Shown here: in pieces, positions 18,801 through 27,120 of the stretch
Position numbering within the stretch: position 1 is the stretch's first letter
Layout of the letters: the number at the start of each line of letters is the position of its first letter
From: Cyclobacteriaceae bacterium
GTDB taxonomy: Bacteria; Bacteroidota; Bacteroidia; Cytophagales; Cyclobacteriaceae
DNA: 64,000 nt
Direction: 5' to 3'
NCBI GenBank assembly: GCA_016786585.1
Contig: JAEUUI010000030.1
Coordinates: 310,001 to 374,000 of the forward strand
Position numbers and translations under genes: made by a program
Notes under the pieces: generated by a model
The model's input: only the letters and a program-made list of their open reading frames with translations
Database searches by the model: none
Told to the model about the DNA's origin: nothing

Positions 18801-19532
18801 CCAATGGCCCTAGCCACAAGTGCAGGTGCAGAAGTGCAGAAACCTTTAGCAACAGTTGTGATTGGCGGCCTTGTTAGTTCAACGATCCTGACACTGGTAG
18901 TGCTTCCTTGCCTGTACATCTATTTTGAAAGAATGCATTTTAAACGTAAACCGATTGTAGCCGCAGTCTTACTTGTAATGCTCACCGTTTCCGGTGTATC
19001 AGCGCAGGCTCAAGACAACAACCAGGTAGGCATTTTCAAAACCATAGAACAGCTAAAGACTAATCGTCCGGAGCAAATGATTTCCGTGGATATCAATGAA
19101 CAAAACCCTGTGAACGTTACAACCCGGCAGGACCTGATTATCCGAAGCACAAAAGGAACAGTCAAGATCGCTTTTGGTACAGCACAAGGCTATTCCTTTA
19201 ACGGCTCTGTCTATCGGGCGGCCGGGACCAGGGGGTTTCTCAGGAACTATGGCTATTACCGGGTGCTGGATGATTCATGCATTATAACCTATGCCCGGAA
19301 GAACCGGTCACGAAAAGGCGGTGGTTATGAAAACAAATACTACTACAGCGAAAGCTATACGACCCCGGTTAAGAATGCTTACCGCAAAAACTTTCGGAAC
19401 GATTTTGAGGATTTGCCTGAGTTCTACACAGCTATAAGCAAGATAGCTAAGGGGAATTATCTGGCATTGTTTAGCCCTGTTTCCGGATCGCGGATTCTCT
19501 TCAATAAACTGTATTGTGAAACTGTCAATTAA
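15831..19532 (+). CDS. CusA/CzcA heavy-metal RND efflux pump with extra C-terminal domain
   Basis: Inner-membrane proton-driven pump expelling divalent or monovalent heavy-metal ions through a CusB-type adaptor and a TolC channel. Residues 1 to about 1035 form the full HME-RND architecture with twelve membrane helices, including DFGLIVDGAVIIVEA in TM4 and a Met/Glu-containing porter domain. After TM12 (LPCLYIYFERMHF) there is an additional hydrophobic segment (IVAAVLLVMLTVSGVSAQAQ) and about 180 extra residues rich in Arg and Tyr, which are not TolC-like. Total 1,233 residues against about 1,040 for a plain pump. The next gene, tolC-like, overlaps its end. Confidence 0.93.
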   Translation: MIDKIIYFSIKNKLIIGLFALGLIAWGSYSLSRLPIDAVPDITNNQVQIITSAPSQSALDIERLVTFPIEQTMATIPDIQEIRSFSRFGLSVVTIVFKDNVDVYWARQQVNERLTVAGSQIPPGVGTPEMSPITTGLGEIFQYIVRPEKGFEKKYDAMELRSIQDWIVRRQLLGTTGVADVASFGGYLKQYEISVDPDKLRSYNLDLAQLFTALERNNQNTGGAYIDKKPNAYFIRSEGLIGSADDIGKIVVSNTQGGIPILIRDIAQVQLGHATRYGAMTYNAEGEVVGAIVLMLKGENSNAVVGRVKERMEQIRKTLPEGVTIDVFLDRSDLVGRAIGTVEKNLIEGALIVIFVLVLFLGNFRAGLIVASVIPLAMLFAVSMMHLFGVSGNLMSLGAIDFGLIVDGAVIIVEATMHHLGLRKSPLRLTQDEMDQEVYDSASKIRTSAAFGEIIILIVYLPILALVGIEGKMFKPMAQTVAFAILGAFILSLTYVPMMSALFLSKNTQHKRNFSDKMMDFFNRVYQPIIKAALRMKAVVVMIAVGLLAVTIFIFTQMGGEFLPTLEEGDFAVETRVLTGSSLSYTVEASTKAAEVLLREFPDEVEEVVGKIGSSEIPTDPMPIEACDLMVILKPKDQWVKASNREELADQMAEALEVVPGVLFGFQQPIQMRFNELISGVRQDVAVKIFGEDLSTLASLADQVGKVAGSVEGVKDLYVEQVDGLPQIVININRDEVAKYGLDIETVNQAINTAFAGQSAGIVFEGEKRFDLAVRLASVNRQSIEDVRNLFITSPKGEQIPLKQLAEVEFKIGPNQIQREDAKRRIIVAFNSRGRDVASIVKELQQKIEAQVKFPTGYYPTYGGQFENLQEANARLSVALPVALLLIFLLLFFTFGSIKQSLLIFTAIPMAAIGGVFALLLRGMPFSISAGIGFIALFGVAVLNGIVLIAEFNRLRKEGYEDLEEVVILGTAVRLRPVLMTAAVASLGFLPMALATSAGAEVQKPLATVVIGGLVSSTILTLVVLPCLYIYFERMHFKRKPIVAAVLLVMLTVSGVSAQAQDNNQVGIFKTIEQLKTNRPEQMISVDINEQNPVNVTTRQDLIIRSTKGTVKIAFGTAQGYSFNGSVYRAAGTRGFLRNYGYYRVLDDSCIITYARKNRSRKGGGYENKYYYSESYTTPVKNAYRKNFRNDFEDLPEFYTAISKIAKGNYLALFSPVSGSRILFNKLYCETVN

Positions 19533-19539
19533 ATCGAAT

Positions 19540-20763
19540 ATGAAACAAGCCATTATCATACTCGTCATACTTATGGGTTTCGTGGGCAAGCTTGCCGCGC
19601 AAACTGTATCGCTTAACGAGGCTGTACAAACTGCATTGAAAAATAATTTATCGGTTAAAGCAGCCGGGCAGGAAGTACAGTCACAGCAAAGCCTGAAGGG
19701 AACGGCCTTCGATCTTCCGAAGACAAACGTTTCGTTAATGTATGGTCAATACAATAGTTACGATAAGGACAACAACGTTACCGTAACACAGACCATTCCA
19801 TTTACAGCGTTGGGTAGCCAGGGACGGCTCAACCGCGCCAACATTGCACAAAGTGAATTACAAAAAGCGGTAACCGAAAATGATCTCGTGTACCAGGTCA
19901 AGCAAACGTATCTTGAACTGAACTATGCGAAAGCCAGGCAAAAACTATTGCTTCGACAAGACAGCATCTATGCAGGCTTTGCAAAGTCTTCTGACCTTCG
20001 CTTTAAAACTGGTGAATCAAATCTGCTGGAGAAAGCGACCGCAGAGTCGCAACTTAACGAGGTACGCATCCAGATCCGTAAAAACGAATCAACTATAAAA
20101 ATCCTCAGAACTCAACTGCGGACACTGCTTAACAGCGATAACCTTCCGGATGTTGGGGATGAACTCGCGGCATTTGATGGCACCGCACTGGATACACTTG
20201 TACCTGCTGCCAATCCAACATTGCGCCTTATGAATCAGCAGATCGAAGTTGCTTTAAGTCAGAAGAAACTCGAAGCAGCCAGGTTTGCTCCCGATATTCT
20301 TGTTGGATTCTTTACGCAAACATTGATTGGGATACCGAATACAGAAACAGGAAGCGGTGTATCAGCCAGCGGTGATCGCTTTACCGGCTTCCAGGTTGGT
20401 TTATCTCTCCCACTTTGGTTCGGTCCTTATCGATCGCGGGTACGCGCTGCCGAATACAACAAGCAAGTTGCACAAACCCGCTATGCGTATTATGAAAAGA
20501 CGTTGCAAAATGAACAGGTTCAGGCCGTACAGCAGTATTCCGTTGCCCGGAGCAATCTCGAATATTATCGAACTTCTGCCTTGCCGAATGCTGAGCTTAT
20601 TCTTAAACAAGCAGACGCTTCATTCCGAAGCGGAGAAATCAATTATGCCGAGAATCTGATCGCGCTACGCAGTGCTCTGTCAATACAGGAAAATTATCTT
20701 ACTACGCTCAGGGACTTCAACCAGAGCATTATCTACTACGAATATTTATCAGGAAATAAATGA
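19540..20763 (+). CDS. TolC-family outer membrane efflux protein
   Basis: Outer-membrane channel for the metal pump. The start at ATG 19540 gives a clean signal peptide (MKQAIIILVILMGFVGKLAAQ); an upstream in-frame ATG at 19516 overlaps the pump gene. The mature protein has the two alpha-helical/heptad repeats of the TolC fold, starting SLNEAVQTALKNNLSVKAAG and ending with a long coiled segment before YEYLSGNK. About 407 residues. In many Bacteroidota this domain is fused to CusA; here it is a separate gene. Confidence 0.9.
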   Translation: MKQAIIILVILMGFVGKLAAQTVSLNEAVQTALKNNLSVKAAGQEVQSQQSLKGTAFDLPKTNVSLMYGQYNSYDKDNNVTVTQTIPFTALGSQGRLNRANIAQSELQKAVTENDLVYQVKQTYLELNYAKARQKLLLRQDSIYAGFAKSSDLRFKTGESNLLEKATAESQLNEVRIQIRKNESTIKILRTQLRTLLNSDNLPDVGDELAAFDGTALDTLVPAANPTLRLMNQQIEVALSQKKLEAARFAPDILVGFFTQTLIGIPNTETGSGVSASGDRFTGFQVGLSLPLWFGPYRSRVRAAEYNKQVAQTRYAYYEKTLQNEQVQAVQQYSVARSNLEYYRTSALPNAELILKQADASFRSGEINYAENLIALRSALSIQENYLTTLRDFNQSIIYYEYLSGNK

Positions 20764-20771
20764 TCACTTAT

Positions 20772-22025
20772 ATGAAAATCAATCGATCCTTATATTATCT
20801 ATTCATACTTACGCTTGCTGTTACAATCTGTGCCTGCGGCAACAAGTCGTCTGAAGAAACAGCCGAAGAAGATCATCACGAGGAAGCCAGCAATACCGTT
20901 GAGCTTACACAAGGTCAGTTTGACAATGCAGGTATTACGCTCGGCCAGATCGAACGCAGGCAAATCAGCGGAACTATTAAAGTCAACGGTGTGCTGGATG
21001 TTCCACCGCAGAACCTGGTAAGCATCTCTGCACCGATGGGCGGTTTCTTACGAAGCACCGACTTACTTCAGGGCGCTCGCGTGCGTAAAGGTCAGATCAT
21101 TGCAAAGATTGAGAATCTGGATTTCATTCAATTGCAGCAGGATTTTCTAGATGCGCAAGCGCAGGTTGATCTGGCAAAAGCAGACTATGAACGTCAGCAA
21201 CAGTTAGCCAGCGAGAATGTAAACTCTGCCAAAGTTTTGCAACAGGCAAAGTCTGCATTTACCAGTGCACAGGCAAAGTATAGTGGCTTGACGGAGAAGT
21301 TGAAAGTGTTGAGCATCAATGCAACGGAAGTAACGGCTACTAAAATATCCAGCACGATTAATTTGTATTCACCTATTACCGGTTACGTAACACAAGTGAA
21401 TGCCAACATCGGGAAGTTTGTAAACCCGACCGATGTAATTTTTGAGATTGTCGATACCGAACATTTACATGCGGAACTCATTGTGTTCGAGAAAGATGTT
21501 CCTAAACTTAAGATTGGTCAGAAAGTCCGGTTCACACTGGCGAACGAAACCAAAGACCGCATGGCTACGGTGTACCTGATTGGTCGTGAGATCAGCGCTG
21601 ATCGTACCATTCAGATTCATTGCCACATTGATGTGGAAGACAAAGAATTGTTACCGGGCATGTACCTGAAAGCTTCGGTTGAAACCGGTGGTGCTGAAGT
21701 ACCATCGTTACCCGATGAAGCGATCATTGATTTCCAGGGCGAGAAATATGTCTTCGTTGCAACGGAAGCCAAACATACGGAAAGTGACGAAGGTACCGAG
21801 GAATCAGAAAAGAAAGAAAAGCCTGCCAATGAAGAACATCACGAAACAGCACCAGGCCAACACTTTGAAATGATTCCGGTTAAGATCGGCAACAGTGAAT
21901 TAGGCTACACCGAAGTTACGCTGCCTGAGAATTTTGATCCGAAAGCACAGATCGCTGTGAAGGGAGCGTATGCCTTGTTGTCAAAAATGAAAAACAGTGA
22001 AGAAGAAGGTGTCCATGGCCATTAA
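20772..22025 (+). CDS. CusB/CzcB-type periplasmic adaptor lipoprotein
   Basis: Membrane-fusion protein that connects the RND pump to the TolC channel. The N-terminus has a lipobox-like AVTICACGN after a hydrophobic stretch, then an acidic His-rich linker (EEDHHEEAS), a barrel-sandwich domain (VSISAPMGGFLR...GQIIAKIENLDF), a coiled-coil hairpin (residues about 120-190) and a beta-barrel. A second His/Glu-rich segment (EEHHETAPGQH) lies near residue 355. ATG at 20772 is preferred to 20760. Confidence 0.92.
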   Translation: MKINRSLYYLFILTLAVTICACGNKSSEETAEEDHHEEASNTVELTQGQFDNAGITLGQIERRQISGTIKVNGVLDVPPQNLVSISAPMGGFLRSTDLLQGARVRKGQIIAKIENLDFIQLQQDFLDAQAQVDLAKADYERQQQLASENVNSAKVLQQAKSAFTSAQAKYSGLTEKLKVLSINATEVTATKISSTINLYSPITGYVTQVNANIGKFVNPTDVIFEIVDTEHLHAELIVFEKDVPKLKIGQKVRFTLANETKDRMATVYLIGREISADRTIQIHCHIDVEDKELLPGMYLKASVETGGAEVPSLPDEAIIDFQGEKYVFVATEAKHTESDEGTEESEKKEKPANEEHHETAPGQHFEMIPVKIGNSELGYTEVTLPENFDPKAQIAVKGAYALLSKMKNSEEEGVHGH

Positions 22026-22034
22026 GATGAATAC

Positions 22035-22406
22035 ATGAGAGCCAACTGGAAAATGCCGAAAGAACTCAGGGTTCATTATGATGCCGAGCTTCAAAAAGCC
22101 CGCGAACATCTGCTGTTCGATCAGCTGATGTTATGCTGGCGACATTTGGAACGCGCACATATCATTGGTCAGCCATGGGCGGTTGAACATACCTATTCAC
22201 ATTGGCGGATGCTAAAGTTTGCATTCTATATAAAAGACTGGTCTGAGATCATCGGACAATTACCACGATTGATAGTGGGTGGTGTGAAATCCTATGTTGG
22301 CAAAATCCCAACCGGCAATACGGGTGGAGCAAATGTTCCGCCCCTTCAGCCGATGGAAATACCGGAAGATTTAAAGCTTATAATGAAACCCTTTATAAAA
22401 TCCTAA
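22035..22406 (+). CDS. DUF3703 family protein
   Basis: 123-residue soluble protein of a family repeatedly found beside metal-efflux genes; biochemical role unknown. Visible family features are the helix LLFDQLMLCWRHLERAHIIG with conserved HLERAHI, HTYSHWRML, and the C-terminal loop GKIPTGNTGGANVPPLQPM. A decayed second copy lies at 53504-53868 at the other end of the transposon. Confidence 0.85.
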   Translation: MRANWKMPKELRVHYDAELQKAREHLLFDQLMLCWRHLERAHIIGQPWAVEHTYSHWRMLKFAFYIKDWSEIIGQLPRLIVGGVKSYVGKIPTGNTGGANVPPLQPMEIPEDLKLIMKPFIKS

Positions 22407-22431
22407 ACGAATCATTTTCAAAAACGCGCCT

Positions 22432-24426
22432 ATGAAAGAGCAAGATGAAGATAAAAAACAATCACAGCGCTTAACCGTTCAACAGGGAAACAAAAAGAAC
22501 CAGCCAGCTGAGAGCGATCATGCTAATGATGATGGTCATGATCACGGTGCCGAGGCAACCAACAATAAAACAGTCTGGCAAGAACGCTGGCATCTGATCA
22601 TCGCATTCGTGATGGTCGCTGGTCTGCTCACGCTGGAGTATGGATTCAAGATCGTATTGGAAAATCCATACAACCTGATTGTTAATGCGGTTGCCTATCT
22701 GCTGGCGGGTGGAAGTGTTGTCCGGATGGCCTTCCGCAAACTCAAACGTGGTGATGTATTCAACGAATTTGTACTGATGAGCGTAGCAACGCTCGGAGCG
22801 TTTTACATTGGCGAATATACCGAGGGTGTTGCGGTGATGTTGTTCTATTCCATCGGTGAATGGTTCCAGGACTCAGCGGTGCAACGCGCCAAGGCAAGCA
22901 TCAAGGCGCTTTTGGATATCCGTCCTGACGAGGTGACTGTGCTGAGAAACGGTTCTTCTCAAGTAGTAAAACCCGGTGAAGTCGAACTCGAAGAAACCAT
23001 TCAGATCAAGCCAGGAGAAAAGGTTGCGCTCGATGGAGAGTTATTATCAGAGAGTGCATCGTTCAATACTGCTGCATTGACAGGTGAAAGCAAACCTGAC
23101 ACAAAATATAAGGGTGAACAAGTGCTGGCCGGAATGATCAACCTGAACACGGTTTCAGAAGTAAAGGTTAAAGCAAAATTTACCGACAGCAAGCTGAGTA
23201 AAATACTGGAGATGGTGCAGAGTGCAACCGCTCGCAAATCCCAGACACAACTGTTCATTTCAAAGTTTGCCAAGATATACACGCCAATTGTATTCTTTCT
23301 GGCCGTTGCATTGGTTGCTATACCCTACTTCGTAGTTAATGATTATGTCTTCAATGAATGGTTATATCGCGGGCTTGTATTCCTCGTGATCAGCTGTCCA
23401 TGCGGACTGGTTGTCTCAATACCGTTAGGATATTTCGGAGGCATTGGACTGGCCTCGAAGAATGGTATCCTGATGAAAGGCGGAAACTTCCTGGATGTTA
23501 TGACCAAGGTGAACACCATTGTAATGGACAAGACAGGAACGTTGACAAAGGGAGTGTTCAAGGTTCAACAGATTGTTCCGGCAGATGGAACATCCGCAGA
23601 TGATCTGCTTCGCATGACAGCCGCCTTGGAGAAAAACTCAACACACCCGATTGCCAAAGCTGTTGTGGAGAAAGCCGGTGACACTGCAAACAATGTCACC
23701 GTAACCAATGTTGAAGAGATTGCGGGTCATGGATTGAAAGGAAGTGTACTCGGAAAAGAAATCCTGGCAGGCAATCTTAAGCTGTTGAAGAAATTCAACA
23801 TCAGTTACCCGCAAGAAGTGGAAACGATTGTTGACACCATCGTAGTGGTAGCAATCAATAACGCTTACGCGGGCTACATCACCATTGCGGATGAGATCAA
23901 GGAAGATGCCGTGGAAGCGATCAAGCAAATGCACGAGCTTAAGCTGAAAACCGTTATGCTTTCAGGCGATAAGCAATCGGTAGTAGATAAAGTAGCCAAA
24001 GAAGTGAACATCGATGAAGCTTTCGGGGATCTATTGCCCGAAGGAAAAGTTGAAAAGGTGCAGTTACTGAAAGATGAAGGCAAACACATCGCCTTTGTGG
24101 GCGATGGTGTGAATGATGCTCCGGTTGTTGCGCTCGCAGACGCGGGAATCGCGATGGGTGGACTCGGAAGTGATGCCACGATTGAAACTGCGGATGTGGT
24201 AATTCAGAATGATCAACCGACCAAGATTGTAGCCGCTATCAAAGCCGGAAAGATTACCCGGAGAATTGTGTGGCAAAACATTATCCTCGCCATGGTTGTA
24301 AAGGCTGTTGTGCTGGCATTGGGTGCAGGTGGAGTTGCTAACCTGTGGGAAGCGGTGATTGCAGATGTTGGGGTTGCATTACTTGCGATTCTGAATGCGG
24401 TAAGGATTCAACGTATGAAACTTTGA
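22432..24426 (+). CDS. P1B-type Zn/Cd/Pb-translocating ATPase
   Basis: Inner-membrane ATPase exporting divalent soft metals. The 664-residue product has a His/Asp-rich N-terminus (SDHANDDGHDHGAEA) instead of an HMA domain, the ion-binding motif SCPCGL in TM6, phosphorylation site DKTGTLTKG, the P1B hallmark STHPIAKAVVEKAG, TGES and GDGVNDAP. The C-terminal helix contains IADVGVALLAILNAVR, whose Asp fits the Zn/Cd subgroup (ZntA-like) rather than the Cu subgroup. Confidence 0.92.
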   Translation: MKEQDEDKKQSQRLTVQQGNKKNQPAESDHANDDGHDHGAEATNNKTVWQERWHLIIAFVMVAGLLTLEYGFKIVLENPYNLIVNAVAYLLAGGSVVRMAFRKLKRGDVFNEFVLMSVATLGAFYIGEYTEGVAVMLFYSIGEWFQDSAVQRAKASIKALLDIRPDEVTVLRNGSSQVVKPGEVELEETIQIKPGEKVALDGELLSESASFNTAALTGESKPDTKYKGEQVLAGMINLNTVSEVKVKAKFTDSKLSKILEMVQSATARKSQTQLFISKFAKIYTPIVFFLAVALVAIPYFVVNDYVFNEWLYRGLVFLVISCPCGLVVSIPLGYFGGIGLASKNGILMKGGNFLDVMTKVNTIVMDKTGTLTKGVFKVQQIVPADGTSADDLLRMTAALEKNSTHPIAKAVVEKAGDTANNVTVTNVEEIAGHGLKGSVLGKEILAGNLKLLKKFNISYPQEVETIVDTIVVVAINNAYAGYITIADEIKEDAVEAIKQMHELKLKTVMLSGDKQSVVDKVAKEVNIDEAFGDLLPEGKVEKVQLLKDEGKHIAFVGDGVNDAPVVALADAGIAMGGLGSDATIETADVVIQNDQPTKIVAAIKAGKITRRIVWQNIILAMVVKAVVLALGAGGVANLWEAVIADVGVALLAILNAVRIQRMKL

Positions 24427-25001
24427 TGATGGAGCGAAGTAGAAAAGTTGTTGTCGGAGCTTTCGTATTCACGGTTGCCATCTTAACGGTAGGATATATC
24501 GCGTTTGGTCTTGTGACCGATTTGATTTTTGCTTCCGGATTTCTCACCGGGTTTGTGATCTGGTTATTCAGCAAGCAACAACCGGACTCGAGTGAGTTGA
24601 AAGTCCCCTACTGGCTTACGCTGGTAATCTTCATTGGACATCGCGTGGAAGAAAAAGTAGCCGGTTTTTTTAATGCACTTGCTGACATCACAGGCGTGCC
24701 GACACCGGAAATACTTTCAGTGCCTGTCATTGCTTTGGTATTGGTTTCAGTTGGAGCCTGGTTACTCATTCCCCTTCTGATCAAACGAAAGCTTACGTTC
24801 GGGTACTATTTGCTTTGGACATTCTTCTCGGCCATGGGCATAACCGAACTGGCCCATTTTGTTTTGCCTTTCTTCACCGGACAACCTTATGGATATTTTC
24901 CGGGAATGATCAGTGTAATTTTTCTCGCACCTGTGGCTTGGTGGGGAATATATAGGCTCTCAAAAAAACCATTTTACTACGACACAATTGATCAACCATG
25001 A
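24426..25001 (+). CDS. HXXEE-domain membrane protein
   Basis: About 191 residues, five to six membrane helices, with GHRVEEKVAGFFNAL (the HxxEE motif) and a later ITELAHFVLPFF. This matches the HXXEE family, whose function is unknown; the buried His/Glu residues could bind metal. The ATG overlaps the stop of the ATPase (TGATG arrangement), so it is translationally coupled. An upstream open frame inside the ATPase is a shadow. Confidence 0.72.
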   Translation: MMERSRKVVVGAFVFTVAILTVGYIAFGLVTDLIFASGFLTGFVIWLFSKQQPDSSELKVPYWLTLVIFIGHRVEEKVAGFFNALADITGVPTPEILSVPVIALVLVSVGAWLLIPLLIKRKLTFGYYLLWTFFSAMGITELAHFVLPFFTGQPYGYFPGMISVIFLAPVAWWGIYRLSKKPFYYDTIDQP

Positions 25002-25528
25002 TAAAACTTAAGTCTCATTACTTCCAAGTGGTGCTTACGACCGTACTGCTTTTAATATGTAGCAAGGAATCGAAAGCGGGTATCCAGTGGGTAGAAGTTG
25101 GGGTTAACGGGCTAACATGTTCGATGTGTACGCGCAGCGTTGAGATGAGTATCCGCAAACTGGAATTTGTTGATTCAGTAGTTATGAACCTGGAGACAAC
25201 CGAGGGAAGAATCTTTCTTCGTCCAAACGTTCCCTTCAATCTTGGTCAGATTGCTAAAGCCATTGTAAAGGCGGGATTTTCAGTTCAGTTCGTTAAGATC
25301 AGGCTTGATATGGACGACATTACCATTCATCCAACTGGTGTGTTTGTCCATAGAGACCAAACATTTCATTGGATTGACTATTCGCAAGTTTCCAAAAAGC
25401 AAACTACGCTGAAGATTATCAATGAAGGCTTTCTGCCCAAGAAAGAAGCCAGAAAGTTCAAGAAGAAGACAGAGATGCTGAAGAAAAATAGCGCTCAAGA
25501 TGCATTATATGTTGTCGAGGATAATTAG
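24998..25528 (+). CDS. Secreted heavy-metal-associated (HMA) domain protein
   Basis: 176 residues: a signal peptide (about residues 1-27), an HMA domain with the metal-binding VNGLTCSMCTRSVE (CxxC), then about 80 residues ending in a Lys-rich helix (KKEARKFKKKTEMLKKN). Probably a periplasmic metallochaperone; exact partner unknown. Its start overlaps the preceding gene by 4 bp. Confidence 0.78.
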   Translation: MIKLKSHYFQVVLTTVLLLICSKESKAGIQWVEVGVNGLTCSMCTRSVEMSIRKLEFVDSVVMNLETTEGRIFLRPNVPFNLGQIAKAIVKAGFSVQFVKIRLDMDDITIHPTGVFVHRDQTFHWIDYSQVSKKQTTLKIINEGFLPKKEARKFKKKTEMLKKNSAQDALYVVEDN

Positions 25529-26513
25529 TTTATCGGTTTTCATCGCAGTTTTTCTCATCTCTCATGCGAGCATTTGCCAGGAGCTATTCATTTTAAATGA
25601 GCCGGCCAGCTCAGTACCAAAAAGTGTTTTTGGACTTCGCATATATCATCATGCGTATGATGAACTGGATACTAAACGAAAGTTGTTTGCGATAAGAGCC
25701 ATGTACGGTGTAACTTCCAGGCTATCGCTTTTTGTAAATACATCAGTCTCCAATCATCATGATAAGAAGCTGCCTCCGGACCTGATCAATCATACGCATA
25801 CCGGAAATCAAACCAACTATTTCACTTCAACGATCAAAAGAGGACGAAAATATCCCTACCTATTTACCGGAATGAATGTTTTTGCTAAGTATCGCTTTCT
25901 GAGTCTTGACAAAAAGTATGAACATTTTCGCATGGCTGGGTATAGCGAATGGTCCAATGCCAATGTAGCGCACGATGAAGCAGAACCAAATCTTATGGAC
26001 GACACTGCTGGTTTCGGATTCGGGATCATATCTACGTATCTCAAAAACAGGTTTGCTATTTCTTTGAACACAGGCTACATAGTTCCGCAGTCTTATACCG
26101 AGGATCAACCTGACTTTAGCGGGGGACCGAATTTGCCCACTATTATCCACTACGGAAAAGCAATTAAATATAACATATCCATTGGCTACCGATTATTCCC
26201 AAGAAAATATGAGAATAACTACAAACATGTAAACACAAACATTTATCTCGAGTTTACAGGCAAAACTGTTGATGCTGCCCGAGTTATTCAAGCGGGGACT
26301 GAGATCGCCCCGCGAACAGCAGCCCTCAAACGGAGCAACTATATTGAAGTAAGTCCGGGCTTACAGCGCATTTTCAATTCCAATCTACGCGTTGAAGTTT
26401 GCTTCACGTATCCCTTACTTAAAGGTTCTTTTGCTCACTTTACCCCGGCTTTCACGCTGGCTATGCAAAGATATTTTTACAGAAAGACTAAAAAATCATC
26501 AAAAGACAAGTAG
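25500..26513 (+). CDS. Outer-membrane beta-barrel-like protein
   Basis: 337-residue product with a signal peptide (VFIAVFLISHASICQE) and alternating beta-strands with aromatic ends, closing in a Phe-rich C-terminal strand (FTLAMQRYFYRK). Contains several His pairs (IYHHAY, SNHHDK, HTHTG). Fits the transporter-like barrel that ends many Bacteroidota metal-efflux clusters; substrate unknown. Overlaps the previous gene by 29 bp; an ATG at 25509 is an alternative start. Last gene of the left metal block. Confidence 0.7.
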   Translation: MHYMLSRIISLSVFIAVFLISHASICQELFILNEPASSVPKSVFGLRIYHHAYDELDTKRKLFAIRAMYGVTSRLSLFVNTSVSNHHDKKLPPDLINHTHTGNQTNYFTSTIKRGRKYPYLFTGMNVFAKYRFLSLDKKYEHFRMAGYSEWSNANVAHDEAEPNLMDDTAGFGFGIISTYLKNRFAISLNTGYIVPQSYTEDQPDFSGGPNLPTIIHYGKAIKYNISIGYRLFPRKYENNYKHVNTNIYLEFTGKTVDAARVIQAGTEIAPRTAALKRSNYIEVSPGLQRIFNSNLRVEVCFTYPLLKGSFAHFTPAFTLAMQRYFYRKTKKSSKDK

Positions 26514-26601
26514 CGTGATTAGAAAAAAATTATGCCACCACACTTGACCGACAACATCATTCTCCGAGAGACGTTATTAGTGCGGAAAATGTGAAGTAGT
26601 C

Positions 26602-26805
26602 ATGGAGCGGACAAAGAAAGAGGTTCGGGAAGAACTTATCGAATTGTTGGGTGAAGGTGCCTGGCAGTATGCGTATTACAACTTTGATCTAAAAGGTCTA
26701 ATTGCCAAATCCAAGGACATACATCAGCTCGCAGAATTAATTCAGGATTTGATTGCGACAGATCTTCAATCAGAGGACACGACATCGCTTCCTGAATTCG
26801 AATAA
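26602..26805 (+). CDS. Hypothetical small acidic protein
   Basis: 67 residues, helical and acidic, no membrane segment. Not recognised. Starts 88 bp after the metal block and may belong with the two following genes as a small accessory unit. Confidence 0.45.
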   Translation: MERTKKEVREELIELLGEGAWQYAYYNFDLKGLIAKSKDIHQLAELIQDLIATDLQSEDTTSLPEFE

Positions 26806-26872
26806 ACATCAGAATTTTAAAAACTCCTATATTTTGAGTTAATCTCTCTACCTTTATCTGAACATCAGAGTT

Positions 26873-27061
26873 ATGTCAAAATCAGAGGACGAGTCGACAT
26901 TGAAAAATAAAGTGACAAATTCACTCAAACATCCACCGACATTACTTTCTGACCAAGAGATTCAAAAAGGCAATAAGGCATTTGTTGAGTTTGTTAAGAA
27001 ACGCGATAAAATGATTGCTGAAGCAAAGAAAGCTAAGGGAATATCAGATGTTGATGGTTAA
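26873..27061 (+). CDS. Hypothetical small charged protein
   Basis: 62 residues, highly charged and helical (EFVKKRDKMIAEAKKAKG). Not recognised. It lies 59 bp upstream of the caspase-like gene in the same orientation, which suggests a shared transcript and perhaps a regulator or substrate of that protein (inference). Confidence 0.45.
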   Translation: MSKSEDESTLKNKVTNSLKHPPTLLSDQEIQKGNKAFVEFVKKRDKMIAEAKKAKGISDVDG

Positions 27062-27120
27062 TCATATTTTCCTTTTAGACTTGCAATTGGCTAACAAGGA
27101 TCAGGGGGTTATCCATTCTG

